Shown: one piece after another, positions 8,785 through 18,038 of the stretch | Position numbering within the stretch: position 1 is the stretch's first letter | Layout: the number at the start of each line of letters is the position of its first letter | Source of the DNA: an uncultured Campylobacter sp. | Lineage (GTDB): Bacteria; Campylobacterota; Campylobacteria; Campylobacterales; Campylobacteraceae | Assembly (NCBI RefSeq): GCF_937980635.1 | Contig: NZ_CALJPG010000010.1 | Coordinates: 74,844-138,843, forward strand | DNA length: 64,000 nucleotides | Reading direction: 5' to 3' | Notes under the pieces: generated by a model | The model's input: the letters and a program-made list of their open reading frames with translations, nothing else | What the model was told of the DNA's origin: nothing | Database searches by the model: none | Program-made: the position numbers and the translations under genes

Positions 8785-10347
8785 CTAAAATACGTGGCGC
8801 AAAAGTACGAATGCAAACGCCGAAAGCAGCGCCGAGACGGGCAGGGTGATGATCCACGCTAGCCCGATCGGCTTCATCAGCGACCAGTTCGTGCTGTGAT
8901 TTACCAAGCCGATTCCCAAAATCGCGCCTATTAGCACGTGCGTCGAGGAGATCGGAAGCCCCAGCACCGACGCCGCCATTACGACGACGGCGCTTGCGAG
9001 CTCGGCACTAAAGCCAGAGGCTGGGTGGATTTTCGTAAGATTGGTGCCTACGGTGGCGATTACCTCTTTGCCGATGAACCAAAGCCCCGCTATGAGGGCT
9101 ACTGCGAACATTATCATAATCTGCTGCGGCACGGGAGTGGAAGGATTGATACTATTCGTAGCCATCGTATCGATGATGGCGGCAAACGGACCCACGGCGT
9201 TTGCGATGTCGTTGCTGCCGTGCGAAAAGGCAAAGCCGCTAGCGGTGAGCACCTGCAGCCAGCTAAACATCAAAAACGCGGATTTGTTTAAATTTGAGCG
9301 GCGCAGGGTTTTAGCGAAAATAAACATCAAAAGCCAGGTAATCAGCGTCGACATACCGATGATGAGGTAGTTGTAAAAATTCGTAAGCCCGAAATTTAGA
9401 TTATGCAGCCCCTTAAATATCAGCATCGCCGAGATCACGAAGGCGCCGATACCCGCTACGGCAGGAATCCCGTACTCTAGGGCCTTGTGGGATTTGAGCT
9501 TCTCTTTTTTCGCGTCAAGCTCGATCACCTTTTTATAATACTCGCTATCCAGCTCGCTTGGGTCGAAATCTGGATCGCGCATCGCGTAAATATCGTGATT
9601 TAGCGCCTCTGCATAGGCGATCTTTTGAATGTCGTCCAGGGTCTCGAAGGTCTTTTTATGCAGCTTGCGGAGGGATTTTTTTTCGCGCTTTATGCGGTCG
9701 ATCTTTATTTGAGCGTAGCGGTTGTAATCCAAAATATAATGTTTGATGAGCCAGAAAATTCCAAAGGAGATCACTCCGCCCAAAATCGGCGAGAGCACCC
9801 AAGAGATCGCTATTTTGCCGATCTTATCCCACTGCACGAGCCACAATGCGGAAGTCTCTGCGGTATTAAGCAGGGCGCCTAGCGTAAGCCCCGAGCCCAC
9901 GATACCGCCGATGATCGCATGAGTAGTGGATACGGGCAGCCCCTTTCTGCTGGCAAAAAGCAGCCATGCGCCCGCCGCAAAAAGCGCACTCATCATTACG
10001 TAGATAAAGTCTCTTGGATGCACGTCCATTTTGCTAAGATCAATTATACCGCTTCTGATCGTCGAGGTTACTTCGCCGCCTGCGATTACCGCGCCGCTTG
10101 CTTCAAATACCGCCGCGATGCAAAGGGCTTGCGCGATGCTAAGAGTGCCGCTTCCGACGCTGGTGCCGAAGGAATTTGCCACGTCGTTTCCGCCGATATT
10201 AAAGGCCATAAAGATGCCCAAAAATACCGAAACCAAAAATAGCATTTTATCGCCGCTTCCTATAAAACCGAATCCCCAGATAAGAAAATAGATTGTTACG
10301 CCGCAGAATATGCCGTAGAAAATGAGACTTATCTTGCTAGATTTCAT
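8785..10347 (-). CDS. PiT family inorganic phosphate transporter
   Basis: A 520-residue membrane permease that imports phosphate, usually as a metal-phosphate complex driven by ion symport. Both PiT signature repeats are present: GGNDVANSFGTSVGSG at about residues 52-67 and SHGSNDIANAVGPFA at about 375-389. Between the two membrane halves lies a charged cytoplasmic loop (about residues 210-290, with IKREKKSLRKLHKKTFETLD). The length and loop fit the long Pit type. It stands alone, separated from azlC by 220 AAATTT-rich bases and divergent from the nuo operon. No separate PhoU-like regulator is adjacent. Confidence 0.92.
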   Translation of the reverse strand: MKSSKISLIFYGIFCGVTIYFLIWGFGFIGSGDKMLFLVSVFLGIFMAFNIGGNDVANSFGTSVGSGTLSIAQALCIAAVFEASGAVIAGGEVTSTIRSGIIDLSKMDVHPRDFIYVMMSALFAAGAWLLFASRKGLPVSTTHAIIGGIVGSGLTLGALLNTAETSALWLVQWDKIGKIAISWVLSPILGGVISFGIFWLIKHYILDYNRYAQIKIDRIKREKKSLRKLHKKTFETLDDIQKIAYAEALNHDIYAMRDPDFDPSELDSEYYKKVIELDAKKEKLKSHKALEYGIPAVAGIGAFVISAMLIFKGLHNLNFGLTNFYNYLIIGMSTLITWLLMFIFAKTLRRSNLNKSAFLMFSWLQVLTASGFAFSHGSNDIANAVGPFAAIIDTMATNSINPSTPVPQQIMIMFAVALIAGLWFIGKEVIATVGTNLTKIHPASGFSAELASAVVVMAASVLGLPISSTHVLIGAILGIGLVNHSTNWSLMKPIGLAWIITLPVSALLSAFAFVLLRHVF

Positions 10348-10485
10348 AGCTCTCCCTTAAAATCCGCGAAATTTTACCACACGTGCCTTAATCCCCACTA
10401 AATCGCACGGGCGAGGTATATTAAATTTTACTTTTAAAAGCGAATTTAGTGGCGCGCGCTAAGCTTTATTAAATCAATACTTCGT

Positions 10486-10491
10486 TACAAT
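10486..10491 (+). promoter_or_regulatory. possible -10 box of the nuo operon
   Basis: TACAAT in GTTACAATCC lies 30 bases upstream of the nuoA ATG, at a suitable distance for a leader carrying the GAGGCG ribosome site. It is the best -10 candidate in the 174-base gap between the divergent phosphate transporter and nuoA. By eye only. Confidence 0.4.
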
Positions 10492-10521
10492 CCACATTAA
10501 ATTTTAAAACCGAGGCGAAAA

Positions 10522-10911
10522 ATGTCTAGAATTCCGCTGCAAAGCCCGTATTTCGGAATATTCGTAATGCTAATCCTAGCCTTTTGCGTCTTTTCGCTCA
10601 TCGTTAAACTATCCTCTTTGGTAGGCTCGCGTTTGGCAGATAGACGCGACGAGCGGCTAAAGGGTGAAATTTATGAAAGCGGCCCCGAAGCCGTCAAACA
10701 GCCCAACCGAATGAACTCCCACTTTTTTTTAATAGCCGTGCTTTTCATACTTTTTGACGTCGAGATTATCTTTATGTTTCCGTGGGCGGTAAATTTTAAA
10801 ATTTTAGGCGTGTTCGGGCTTGTAGAGATGGCGTTTTTCATTGTATTATTAGGCGTCGGTTTCATCTACGCCTGGAAAAAAGGAGCGCTAAATTGGCAGA
10901 GCATAAGATAA
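10522..10911 (+). CDS. nuoA: complex I subunit NuoA
   Basis: Membrane subunit of the proton-pumping NADH-quinone oxidoreductase type complex, 129 residues. Three hydrophobic helices are visible (about 10-30, 67-87 and 92-112). The conserved YESGPEAV loop and the [18 protein letters not shown] helix with its buried acidic residues are present. First gene of a 13-gene operon; its end overlaps nuoB by 19 bases. Confidence 0.96.
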   Translation: MSRIPLQSPYFGIFVMLILAFCVFSLIVKLSSLVGSRLADRRDERLKGEIYESGPEAVKQPNRMNSHFFLIAVLFILFDVEIIFMFPWAVNFKILGVFGLVEMAFFIVLLGVGFIYAWKKGALNWQSIR

Positions 10912-11402
10912 ACTACGCGCGCGAAAACGGGCTTCCCGTAGTGCTAACGACCGTCGATAAACTGATCGCGTGGGGCAGGAGCAACTCCTTGTGGGCGATG
11001 ACGTACGGACTTGCGTGCTGTGCGATCGAGATGATGGCGGCGGGCGCGGGCAGATTTGACTTTGACCGCTTCGGCACGATATTTCGCGCAAGCGCCAAGC
11101 AATCGGACGTGATGATAATCGCAGGCACGCTTAGCAAAAAGCACGCCGAGTTTACGCGCCGCCTATACGACGCGATGCCCGAGCCCAAATGGGTCATCAG
11201 CATGGGCAGCTGCGCCAATACCGGGGGGATGTTTAATACCTACGCTACGGTGCAGGGCTGCGACCGCATAGTGCCTGTGGATATCTATCTGCCCGGATGC
11301 GCGCCGCGCCCTGAGACGCTGCAGTTTGCGATGATGGTGCTACAAAAAAAGATCCGCACTCAAACTCCGCGCCGCGCACAAAAGGCAAAAAGGCTGATCT
11401 GA
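10893..11402 (+). CDS. nuoB: complex I subunit NuoB (cluster N2)
   Basis: Peripheral subunit of 169 residues that carries the terminal [4Fe-4S] cluster N2 passing electrons to quinone. The four ligands are visible: the tandem cysteines at 42-43 in [10 protein letters not shown], then the cysteines in MGSCANTGG and PGCAPRPE. Translation starts at TTG 10893 inside nuoA, giving the expected N-terminus MAEHKINYA. It overlaps nuoC by one base. Confidence 0.96.
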   Translation: MAEHKINYARENGLPVVLTTVDKLIAWGRSNSLWAMTYGLACCAIEMMAAGAGRFDFDRFGTIFRASAKQSDVMIIAGTLSKKHAEFTRRLYDAMPEPKWVISMGSCANTGGMFNTYATVQGCDRIVPVDIYLPGCAPRPETLQFAMMVLQKKIRTQTPRRAQKAKRLI

Positions 11403-12190
11403 TGAGAAAATTTAATCCCAAAGGCGATCAGAGTAAAAAAAATTACTACAAAGACAGATTTTTCATTCCCGAGGAAACGCCTAAATCCAGCGCAAACGAG
11501 AGCGATTTTGAAGACGATCTGGACGCGCTTGGGGGCGTTCAAATTTTAAACTCATACGTGGAATTTAGCACTCTCGTGCTCTACGTGGAGCCCGCGCAAA
11601 ATTTAGCGGCGCTGCGTGCGCTTAAGAGCGCGGGATATGAAATTTTGTGCGAGCTAAGCGGCGTGGATTTTATCGAGGCTCGCGGCGGCATCGAGGTTTT
11701 CTATCAGCTTTTGGATATCAAAAGAGCGCGCCGCGCACGGCTAAAGTGCTTCGTGCCGAATGAGAGCTTTTTGCAAAGCGCTGCGGGTATCTACAAAAGC
11801 GCGAACTGGGCGGAGCGCGAGCTATACGATATGATGGGCGTTTGGATAGAGGCTCATCCGAACTTAGCGCGCCTAATAATGCCCGATGATTGGTTCGGAC
11901 ACCCGCTTTTAAAGTCCTATCCGCTGCAAGGAGACGAGTTTGCCAAGTGGTACGAGGTGGATAAAATTTTTGGGGTTGGCGCGCGCGAGCGGATCGGCGA
12001 AGAAAACCGAAATTCCGCATTCGTAGATGAAAAGGATACCTTTAACTTTGCGCGGCTCTATCATGAGGGCGCTAGAGGCGAGCCGCGCCCGCAAGAGAAA
12101 ATTTTACAAGAATACCAAGAAGAGGGCGGCGTGCGCTTCGTAAAACGCGCTAAACGCGGAATTTACAAGATCATCACAAAGAGAAAATAA
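11402..12190 (+). CDS. nuoC: complex I subunit NuoC
   Basis: The 30-kDa-type peripheral arm subunit, 262 residues, separate from NuoD (not fused). The conserved core is [14 protein letters not shown] followed by [13 protein letters not shown] and HPLLKSYPL. The N-terminal 45 residues are basic and variable and the C-terminal 60 residues are a Campylobacterota-like extension ending [12 protein letters not shown]. Start and stop overlap nuoB and nuoD by one base each. Confidence 0.95.
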   Translation: MRKFNPKGDQSKKNYYKDRFFIPEETPKSSANESDFEDDLDALGGVQILNSYVEFSTLVLYVEPAQNLAALRALKSAGYEILCELSGVDFIEARGGIEVFYQLLDIKRARRARLKCFVPNESFLQSAAGIYKSANWAERELYDMMGVWIEAHPNLARLIMPDDWFGHPLLKSYPLQGDEFAKWYEVDKIFGVGARERIGEENRNSAFVDEKDTFNFARLYHEGARGEPRPQEKILQEYQEEGGVRFVKRAKRGIYKIITKRK

Positions 12191-13416
12191 TGCAAAATCC
12201 AAGCAAGCTAAGACCGTTTTTCGAAAACATCGAGTACGAGCGCGAGGGCGCGAATATGATCTTAAATTTCGGTCCGCAGCATCCAAGCGCGCACGGCCAA
12301 CTAAAGCTCGTGCTGGAGCTTGACGGCGAGCGCATCGTGCGCGCCCGCCCGGGCGTGGGCTATATGCACCGAGGCATCGAAAAGATGGCAGAAAATATGA
12401 TCTACGCGGAGTTCGTCCCCGTAACAGACCGCATCGATTACGTCGCATCGGGCTCGAACAACTACGGCTTTTGCGCCGCGGTCGAGAAGCTATGCGGCAT
12501 CGAAGTGCCGCGCCGCGCGCAGATCATCCGCACGATCTTATTGGAGCTTAATCGCATCAGCTCGCACCTTCTGTTTTTGGGTACGCACGCGCTTGATATC
12601 GGCGCGATGACGGTATTTCTCTACTGCTTTCGTTCGCGCGAATACATACTCGATCTCATAGAAAAATACTGCGGCGCGCGCCTTACGCACAATAATATCA
12701 AAATCGGCGGCGTATTTTTGGACCTGCCTGCGGGCTGGTTAGAGGAGATGTTGAAATTTTGCGACGAATTCCCGAGCGATATTAAAGAATTTGAAGATAT
12801 GCTCGATACGAATAGAATTTGGCTGATGCGAACCGAGGGGGTAGGCGTGATCTCGCACGAAGCAGCTCTTAGCTGCGGCTGTAGCGGCGTGAGCCTGCGC
12901 GCTAGCGGGCATGCTTGGGATATTCGAAAAGAGGAGCCCTATCTCATCTACGACGAGCTTGATTTCGACGTGCCGTATGCGAGCGAGGGCGACTGTTACG
13001 CGCGCTATAAGTGCTATATGGCGGAGATGCGCGAGAGCCTTAAAATTTTGCGCCAGTGCGCGAAACACTATCCGCTAAGCGATCCGCAAATTTTAGCGAT
13101 CGATCCGCGCTTCGTAAATCCTAGCAAAGAGCAGATCATGACGCAAAACTACTCGCTGATGCAGCATTTTGTGCTGGTTACGCAGGGCCTGCGCCCGCCG
13201 GTGGGCGAAATTTACGCCGCGAGCGAGAGCCCTAAGGGCGAGCTTGGATTTTATATCCGCTCGATGGGCGAAAGCCGCCCGTACCGCCTTAAGATCCGCA
13301 CGCCGAGCTTTTGGCATTGCGCGGTCTATGAGGAAATTTTACCCGGGCAGTATCTTGCCGACGCCGCGGCGATCATCGGCAGCACGAATATTATCTTAGG
13401 CGAGGTGGATCGATGA
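12190..13416 (+). CDS. nuoD: complex I subunit NuoD
   Basis: The 49-kDa-type subunit, 408 residues, which forms the quinone-binding site with NuoB. Visible motifs are [22 protein letters not shown], split by residue limits here to [12 protein letters not shown], then [35 protein letters not shown] and the C-terminal GEVDR that ends the family. The related NiFe-hydrogenase cysteines are absent, as expected. ATGA overlap with the next gene. Confidence 0.97.
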   Translation: MQNPSKLRPFFENIEYEREGANMILNFGPQHPSAHGQLKLVLELDGERIVRARPGVGYMHRGIEKMAENMIYAEFVPVTDRIDYVASGSNNYGFCAAVEKLCGIEVPRRAQIIRTILLELNRISSHLLFLGTHALDIGAMTVFLYCFRSREYILDLIEKYCGARLTHNNIKIGGVFLDLPAGWLEEMLKFCDEFPSDIKEFEDMLDTNRIWLMRTEGVGVISHEAALSCGCSGVSLRASGHAWDIRKEEPYLIYDELDFDVPYASEGDCYARYKCYMAEMRESLKILRQCAKHYPLSDPQILAIDPRFVNPSKEQIMTQNYSLMQHFVLVTQGLRPPVGEIYAASESPKGELGFYIRSMGESRPYRLKIRTPSFWHCAVYEEILPGQYLADAAAIIGSTNIILGEVDR

Positions 13417-13643
13417 AACGCTACGATTTGAGGCATCTGGGCGATAAATTTTTAAACCGCATGGGCGAAATTTTAAAAAATTCCGCTCGCGGCGAGACAA
13501 TGATCTTTATGTTTGAGATGGGTGATTTTAGCGCGGTTCAAAAGAGCGCCGATCTGGTGGAGGGGCTAAATTCTACGCTTTTAAGCTTGATCCGTTATAA
13601 CCAAGTCGATTGGATGGTCGTCGCCAAAAAGGGGAGAGGATGA
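13413..13643 (+). CDS. small NuoE-replacement subunit
   Basis: A 76-residue protein at the position where other bacteria have nuoE. It lacks the four cysteines that bind the [2Fe-2S] cluster of true NuoE (no cysteine is present at all), so it cannot carry that cluster. It corresponds to the small Campylobacter/Helicobacter protein at this position (C. jejuni Cj1575c as I recall), which helps replace the NADH-oxidising module. Overlaps nuoD by four bases and the next gene by four bases. Confidence 0.85.
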   Translation: MKRYDLRHLGDKFLNRMGEILKNSARGETMIFMFEMGDFSAVQKSADLVEGLNSTLLSLIRYNQVDWMVVAKKGRG

Positions 13644-14347
13644 AAATTTTAAATTTTGCGTCGCTGCTTAGCTTGCAAAATCCCGCGCTTGCAGAAGGTT
13701 TTAAGAGCGCTGAAATTTTAAGCGTATCGCCGCTGCAAGACCCGCATCTTCCGGGCGAGCTGATAAAATGCGAGATCGGCGCGCAAAGCTTCGTGCTGGC
13801 GCTAATCTGCGCTGGTTTTTGCGACGAGCAATATTTTGTGGATCTGGATCTGGAGTATCTAAGCGGTGAAAGCAGCGTGGGCGAGGAGGAGATCGAGCAG
13901 ATCGCGGAGTTTCTCCAAAACGGCTGCGACGCGCTTTTGATCGACGATGCGCTCATTAAAACTCATCCGGACACCGAAAATATCAAAGTCTTTCTATCTC
14001 TCATAGCGGCAAAATTCGGGGTTAAAATTTTAAGCTTACGCGGCGAGCAAGCGGATTTGGGCGCACAAGAGCGGGCAAATTTAAGCCCTCTAAAAGAGCC
14101 TGAGAATTTCGACGGCGCCGTGGTTTTCAAACACGATGCGGACGATAAACTAATCGGCGGAAGGTATTTTAGCATGGTTGCAAAGATCAAGGGCGGCGAT
14201 CGCGTCCGCATCAAAACGCCGCACCTAAATTTGGAAAAAGAATTTATTTTGGATGAGGAGCTAAAGGGCACGATCGCGCTTTTGGGCTCGGGCGGGCAGG
14301 GCTTTGGCGGTTATAATTTCGAACTCGCAGAAATTTCTAAGGTTTAA
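13640..14347 (+). CDS. NuoF-replacement subunit
   Basis: A 235-residue protein at the nuoF position, starting at ATG 13640 ([10 protein letters not shown]) in an ATGA overlap with the preceding gene; a TTG 30 bases upstream is less likely. It has none of the true NuoF features: no FMN/NADH glycine-rich loops and no C-terminal [4Fe-4S] motif. It matches the Campylobacter substitute (Cj1574c type). The complex should therefore take electrons from a donor other than NADH, reported to be flavodoxin in C. jejuni. The substrate here is inferred by homology. Confidence 0.82.
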   Translation: MKILNFASLLSLQNPALAEGFKSAEILSVSPLQDPHLPGELIKCEIGAQSFVLALICAGFCDEQYFVDLDLEYLSGESSVGEEEIEQIAEFLQNGCDALLIDDALIKTHPDTENIKVFLSLIAAKFGVKILSLRGEQADLGAQERANLSPLKEPENFDGAVVFKHDADDKLIGGRYFSMVAKIKGGDRVRIKTPHLNLEKEFILDEELKGTIALLGSGGQGFGGYNFELAEISKV

Positions 14348-14348
14348 A

Positions 14349-17036
14349 ATGGCAAAGATCACGATCGACGGTAAAGCTTGCGAGTGCGACGAGGGCGAGT
14401 ATATCTTGCAGGTCGCACGTCGCTGCGGCGTTTTTATCCCTGCGCTTTGTTATCTAAGCGGCGGTACGCCGACGCTCGCATGCAGGCTTTGTATGGTCGA
14501 AGCGGACGGCAAGCGCGTCTATAGCTGCAACGCCAAGACCAAGGACGGCATGGTCGTTTACAGCCGCAGCCCCGAGATTGACGCCGAGCGCGAGGCGATC
14601 ACGCAGGTTTATTGCATCAACCATCCGATGGCGTGCGGGGTTTGCGATCAAAGCGGCGAGTGTGAGCTTCAAAATTTAGCCCATCTGATGCGCACAAATA
14701 CCCAAAGCTACGCTATCCGCGATACGGCGCGCGAGGTGCAGGATTGGGGATATTTGAGTTACGATCCTAGCCTTTGTATCGTCTGTGAGCGCTGTATTAC
14801 CGCCGCGAAGGACCGCTTGGGCGTAGATGCGTTTAAGCTCGTCCCGCGCGGCGGAGACGCGCTTAGTAAGGAGCAAAAGGACGCGATGCCCAAAGACGCC
14901 TACGCCGTGTGGAATAAGCTACAAAAAAGTCTAATCGCGCGGGTTAACGATGAGGATGATTGCGTAAACTACGGCGAGAGCGCGGCGGTCTGCCCGACGG
15001 GGGCTTTGGTAGAGAGCGCGTTTAAATACGTTTCAAACGCCTGGGAGCTGCGTCAAATACCCGCTTCCAACCCGCACAGCAGCGATTGCGAGCTACTTTA
15101 TTACGAGATCAAGCGCCGCGGCATAGGCGACCCGCGTGAAAAAATTTATCGCGTTGGCAGCGACATAAATTTTAGCGTCCTGCACGCCGCAGCGCGCTTT
15201 GGCTGGGATTTTTCAAACGAGCGGGCGAGCAAAAACGAAGCGGTTTTTAGCCGTATCGTGCGCGGCATCGAGGACGGCGAGATCAAAAATATTAAATTTA
15301 ATAGTTTCATCACCAATGAAGAAGCTCGGATTTTAGAGCTTTTGCGGCAAAAATTTAAACTCGCTTTGATCAACGACGAAGCGCTTGTGTATCAAAGATT
15401 CCTGCGCGAATTTTCAAAATTTAGTGGCACGAAATTTTATAATGCGGATTCTCAGACGATTAAAAATAGCGATTTCATCGTCGTTTGCGGCACATTTTTG
15501 CGCAGTGACGCTCCAAATCTGGGCTATGCGGTAAACAGCGCCTGCAAGCTAAATAAGGCAAGCGGAATCTATTTTCATCCGTTTTGCGACGAGGGCATTA
15601 AGGGCTTTAGTAAAAATTTCATCCATCAGCCGCACGCCGCGGGGTTGGAGGCGCAGATCCTACTTTGGATCTTGCAGAAATTCGGGCGCGATCTGCCTGA
15701 GTGGCTGGATGCGAAACTCGCGGCGGAATTTAAAATTTCGCGCGCCGCGGCGAAGGAAAATTTAGATGAGAAATCCGTGGATTTGCAAAATCCTGAGAAT
15801 TCTACGGAGGCAAATGGCGTCGGGAATGTTGCGAGTGCCAGCGGTGCTGAAAATCCCGCAAGCGCGGATGGCGCTGAAAATCCCGCAAAAAATTCCGCGC
15901 AGAATTCCGAAAATCCTGCGGAAAGTAAAATTTCAAATTTTGCCCGCGCGCTAGGTCTGGACGAGCAAAAAATAGATGAAATTTTGGCTAAAAAGGAGAG
16001 TTTTTCGCTCATCATCGGCGAGGATTTTATCCGCACGCCAAATAGCGCCATGCTCGCGCGCCTGACCGGTTTGGTGCAGCGCTACACGCCGCTAAAAGTG
16101 CTAGTGGTGCCGCCGCGCACGAATAGCCTTGGCGTCGCGCTCATCTGTAAACTTAGCGCGCAAATGAGCGCGGGCGAGACGCTAGGCTACAACGAAGCGG
16201 GCGATATAAGCTTCGGCGTGCTGGAAGCCGATCTGGACGCGCCTAGCTTGGTGCAGCAAGAGGGTACATTTACGAACTACGACAAGCGCGTAGTGCCTAC
16301 CAATGCGGCGCTTGATTACGGCGGATACGAGCTAAACGACATCGCCTGTGCGCTGGGAGTTTGCGCGGAACACGCGATCAGCTATACGTCAAGCTTGGGC
16401 GCAGATTTTGAGCAGGTTAAATTTGACGATTTAGAAAATTTTTACGACAATGGCGGCGCAAATCACCGCGGATATGAGCTGCGAAATGAGGAGTTTGTCG
16501 CTAGCGAGGAGGAGTTTGAAATTTCTCCTTCCGCGCCGCTTAGAGCAGGCGAGGGCGAAATTTTAATCTATGAGGCGAATCCGTTGCATCAATTCAATAA
16601 ATTTAGCGGCGCAAGCAGCGGACTGGGCGAAGCGGGCACACTATATCTAAGCTCCGGCATCGCCGAAAGCTTGGGCGTGAGCGCGGGCGACGTAGTTAAA
16701 ATTTACAAATCGGACGGCGTGAGCAATGATGAAAAAACTAGCGGCGCTAATGATAAAAGCGGTGCCGGTCGTGCGAAAAAAACGGATCGCGCAAGCGACG
16801 CGCACAAAGCCGGTGGCGCCGGTGATGAAAATAGCGAAAATAGCGAAAGCGGCGCGACTGAGTTCGTAAGCTTAAACCGCGAAATCGTCGCTAGCGTAAA
16901 GATCGATCCGGGCTTTAGCGGAGCGTATCTGCCGTATTTTGACGAGAAGCTTCGCGGCGAGATATTTTTCAAAACCTCGCGCTACGCCAGCGTGAAAATC
17001 AAGAAAATTTCAAATTCCAAAGGAGAGGGCAGATGA
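14349..17036 (+). CDS. nuoG: complex I subunit NuoG, with low-complexity insertions
   Basis: The large iron-sulfur subunit, 895 residues, start ATG 14349 (MAKITIDGK). The N-terminal [2Fe-2S] ferredoxin domain has ALCYLSGGTPTLACRLCMVE; next come HPMACGVCDQSGECELQNL with its cysteines, then CIVCERC and CPTGAL for a further [4Fe-4S] cluster. The rest is a molybdopterin-oxidoreductase-like domain without cofactor. Two stretches look inserted: about residues 477-530 (repeats of GAENPA, NSAQNSENPAES) and about 788-838 (Gly/Ala/Asp/Ser-rich, GANDKSGAGRAKK). They contain no cysteine and sit between conserved blocks, so they are probably surface loops. NuoH follows with a four-base overlap. Confidence 0.95.
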   Translation: MAKITIDGKACECDEGEYILQVARRCGVFIPALCYLSGGTPTLACRLCMVEADGKRVYSCNAKTKDGMVVYSRSPEIDAEREAITQVYCINHPMACGVCDQSGECELQNLAHLMRTNTQSYAIRDTAREVQDWGYLSYDPSLCIVCERCITAAKDRLGVDAFKLVPRGGDALSKEQKDAMPKDAYAVWNKLQKSLIARVNDEDDCVNYGESAAVCPTGALVESAFKYVSNAWELRQIPASNPHSSDCELLYYEIKRRGIGDPREKIYRVGSDINFSVLHAAARFGWDFSNERASKNEAVFSRIVRGIEDGEIKNIKFNSFITNEEARILELLRQKFKLALINDEALVYQRFLREFSKFSGTKFYNADSQTIKNSDFIVVCGTFLRSDAPNLGYAVNSACKLNKASGIYFHPFCDEGIKGFSKNFIHQPHAAGLEAQILLWILQKFGRDLPEWLDAKLAAEFKISRAAAKENLDEKSVDLQNPENSTEANGVGNVASASGAENPASADGAENPAKNSAQNSENPAESKISNFARALGLDEQKIDEILAKKESFSLIIGEDFIRTPNSAMLARLTGLVQRYTPLKVLVVPPRTNSLGVALICKLSAQMSAGETLGYNEAGDISFGVLEADLDAPSLVQQEGTFTNYDKRVVPTNAALDYGGYELNDIACALGVCAEHAISYTSSLGADFEQVKFDDLENFYDNGGANHRGYELRNEEFVASEEEFEISPSAPLRAGEGEILIYEANPLHQFNKFSGASSGLGEAGTLYLSSGIAESLGVSAGDVVKIYKSDGVSNDEKTSGANDKSGAGRAKKTDRASDAHKAGGAGDENSENSESGATEFVSLNREIVASVKIDPGFSGAYLPYFDEKLRGEIFFKTSRYASVKIKKISNSKGEGR
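15846..15888 (+). repeat. tandem-like 16-bp repeat inside nuoG
   Basis: GCTGAAAATCCCGCAA occurs at 15846-15861 and again at 15873-15888, 27 bases apart, i.e. nine codons. This makes the protein repeat GAENPA twice and points to growth of the low-complexity stretch by duplication. Seen directly. Confidence 0.85.
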
Positions 17037-18028
17037 GCGATAGTGCATTTTATTTCGTAGCTACCGTCTTAAAGGCGCTCGTGATTTTAGCCGTCATCGC
17101 GCTGCTCTCGGGGCTTGCGACCTACGCCGAGCGCAAGGTGCTTGCCTTTATGCAGCGCAGGATCGGACCCTCTATGGTCGGGCCTGCGGGGCTTTTGCAG
17201 GTGGGCGCGGATATGATAAAGCTTTTTACTAAAGAGGACGCGATCCCTGCGCGAGCGAATAAGCTTCTTTTTAAAATCGCGCCGATAATATCGGCTACGG
17301 GCGCTTTCGTGGCGCTTTCGGTAGTGCCGCTGCTGCCGGAGTTTACGATCGGCGGGCGAACCATCCAGCCGATTTTAAGCGATATAAATGTGGGAATTTT
17401 ATTTTTGCTCGGAGCTAGCGGCACCTGCGTTTATGGTCTACTGATCGGAGGGCTTGCGAGCTACAATAAATGGGGCACGATAGGCGCGTTTCGCGCGTTT
17501 TTGCAGATCACCTGCTTTGAGGTGATAAACGGCCTTAGCCTGATCCCTATCGTGATGATCACGGGCTCGCTCTCGCTCATCGACATCGTAAGCGCGCAAA
17601 GCGGCGGCATAGATAAGTGGTTTATCTGGAAAGAGCCCGTTTGCTTCGCGCTATTTCTCATCGCAGCCTTTGTAGAGTGCAACCGCACGCCGCTGTGTCT
17701 TACCGAAAACGAAACCGAGATCGTAGCAGGCGCGGGTACGGCATATTCGGGTATGCGCTGGGGTATGTTTTTTATCGGCGAATACGCCAATATCATAACA
17801 TACTCCGTCGTTACGACGCTGCTGTTTTTGGGCGGATTTAACGCGTTTTGGTTTATCCCTGGCGGCGTTATGATGGTATTAAAATCAAGCCTCGTGTTTT
17901 TCTGCTTCCTATGGGCTCGCGCGGCGTGGCCGCATCTGCGCCCCGATCAGCTGATGGGGCTTTGCTGGAAAGTCTGCATGCCGCTAGCTCTTGCTTGCGT
18001 GCTAATTACTGCGCTAGCGATCGTTTAA
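17033..18028 (+). CDS. nuoH: complex I subunit NuoH
   Basis: Membrane subunit of 331 residues at the junction with the peripheral arm, forming part of the quinone channel. Family motifs are YAERKVLAFMQRRIGPSMVG, GLLQVGADMIKLFTKED and FVECNRTPLCLTENETEIVAG. About eight hydrophobic helices are visible. Overlaps nuoG by four bases; nuoI follows after ten bases with a GGAGGG ribosome site. Confidence 0.97.
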   Translation: MSDSAFYFVATVLKALVILAVIALLSGLATYAERKVLAFMQRRIGPSMVGPAGLLQVGADMIKLFTKEDAIPARANKLLFKIAPIISATGAFVALSVVPLLPEFTIGGRTIQPILSDINVGILFLLGASGTCVYGLLIGGLASYNKWGTIGAFRAFLQITCFEVINGLSLIPIVMITGSLSLIDIVSAQSGGIDKWFIWKEPVCFALFLIAAFVECNRTPLCLTENETEIVAGAGTAYSGMRWGMFFIGEYANIITYSVVTTLLFLGGFNAFWFIPGGVMMVLKSSLVFFCFLWARAAWPHLRPDQLMGLCWKVCMPLALACVLITALAIV

Positions 18029-18038
18029 GGAGGGTACG

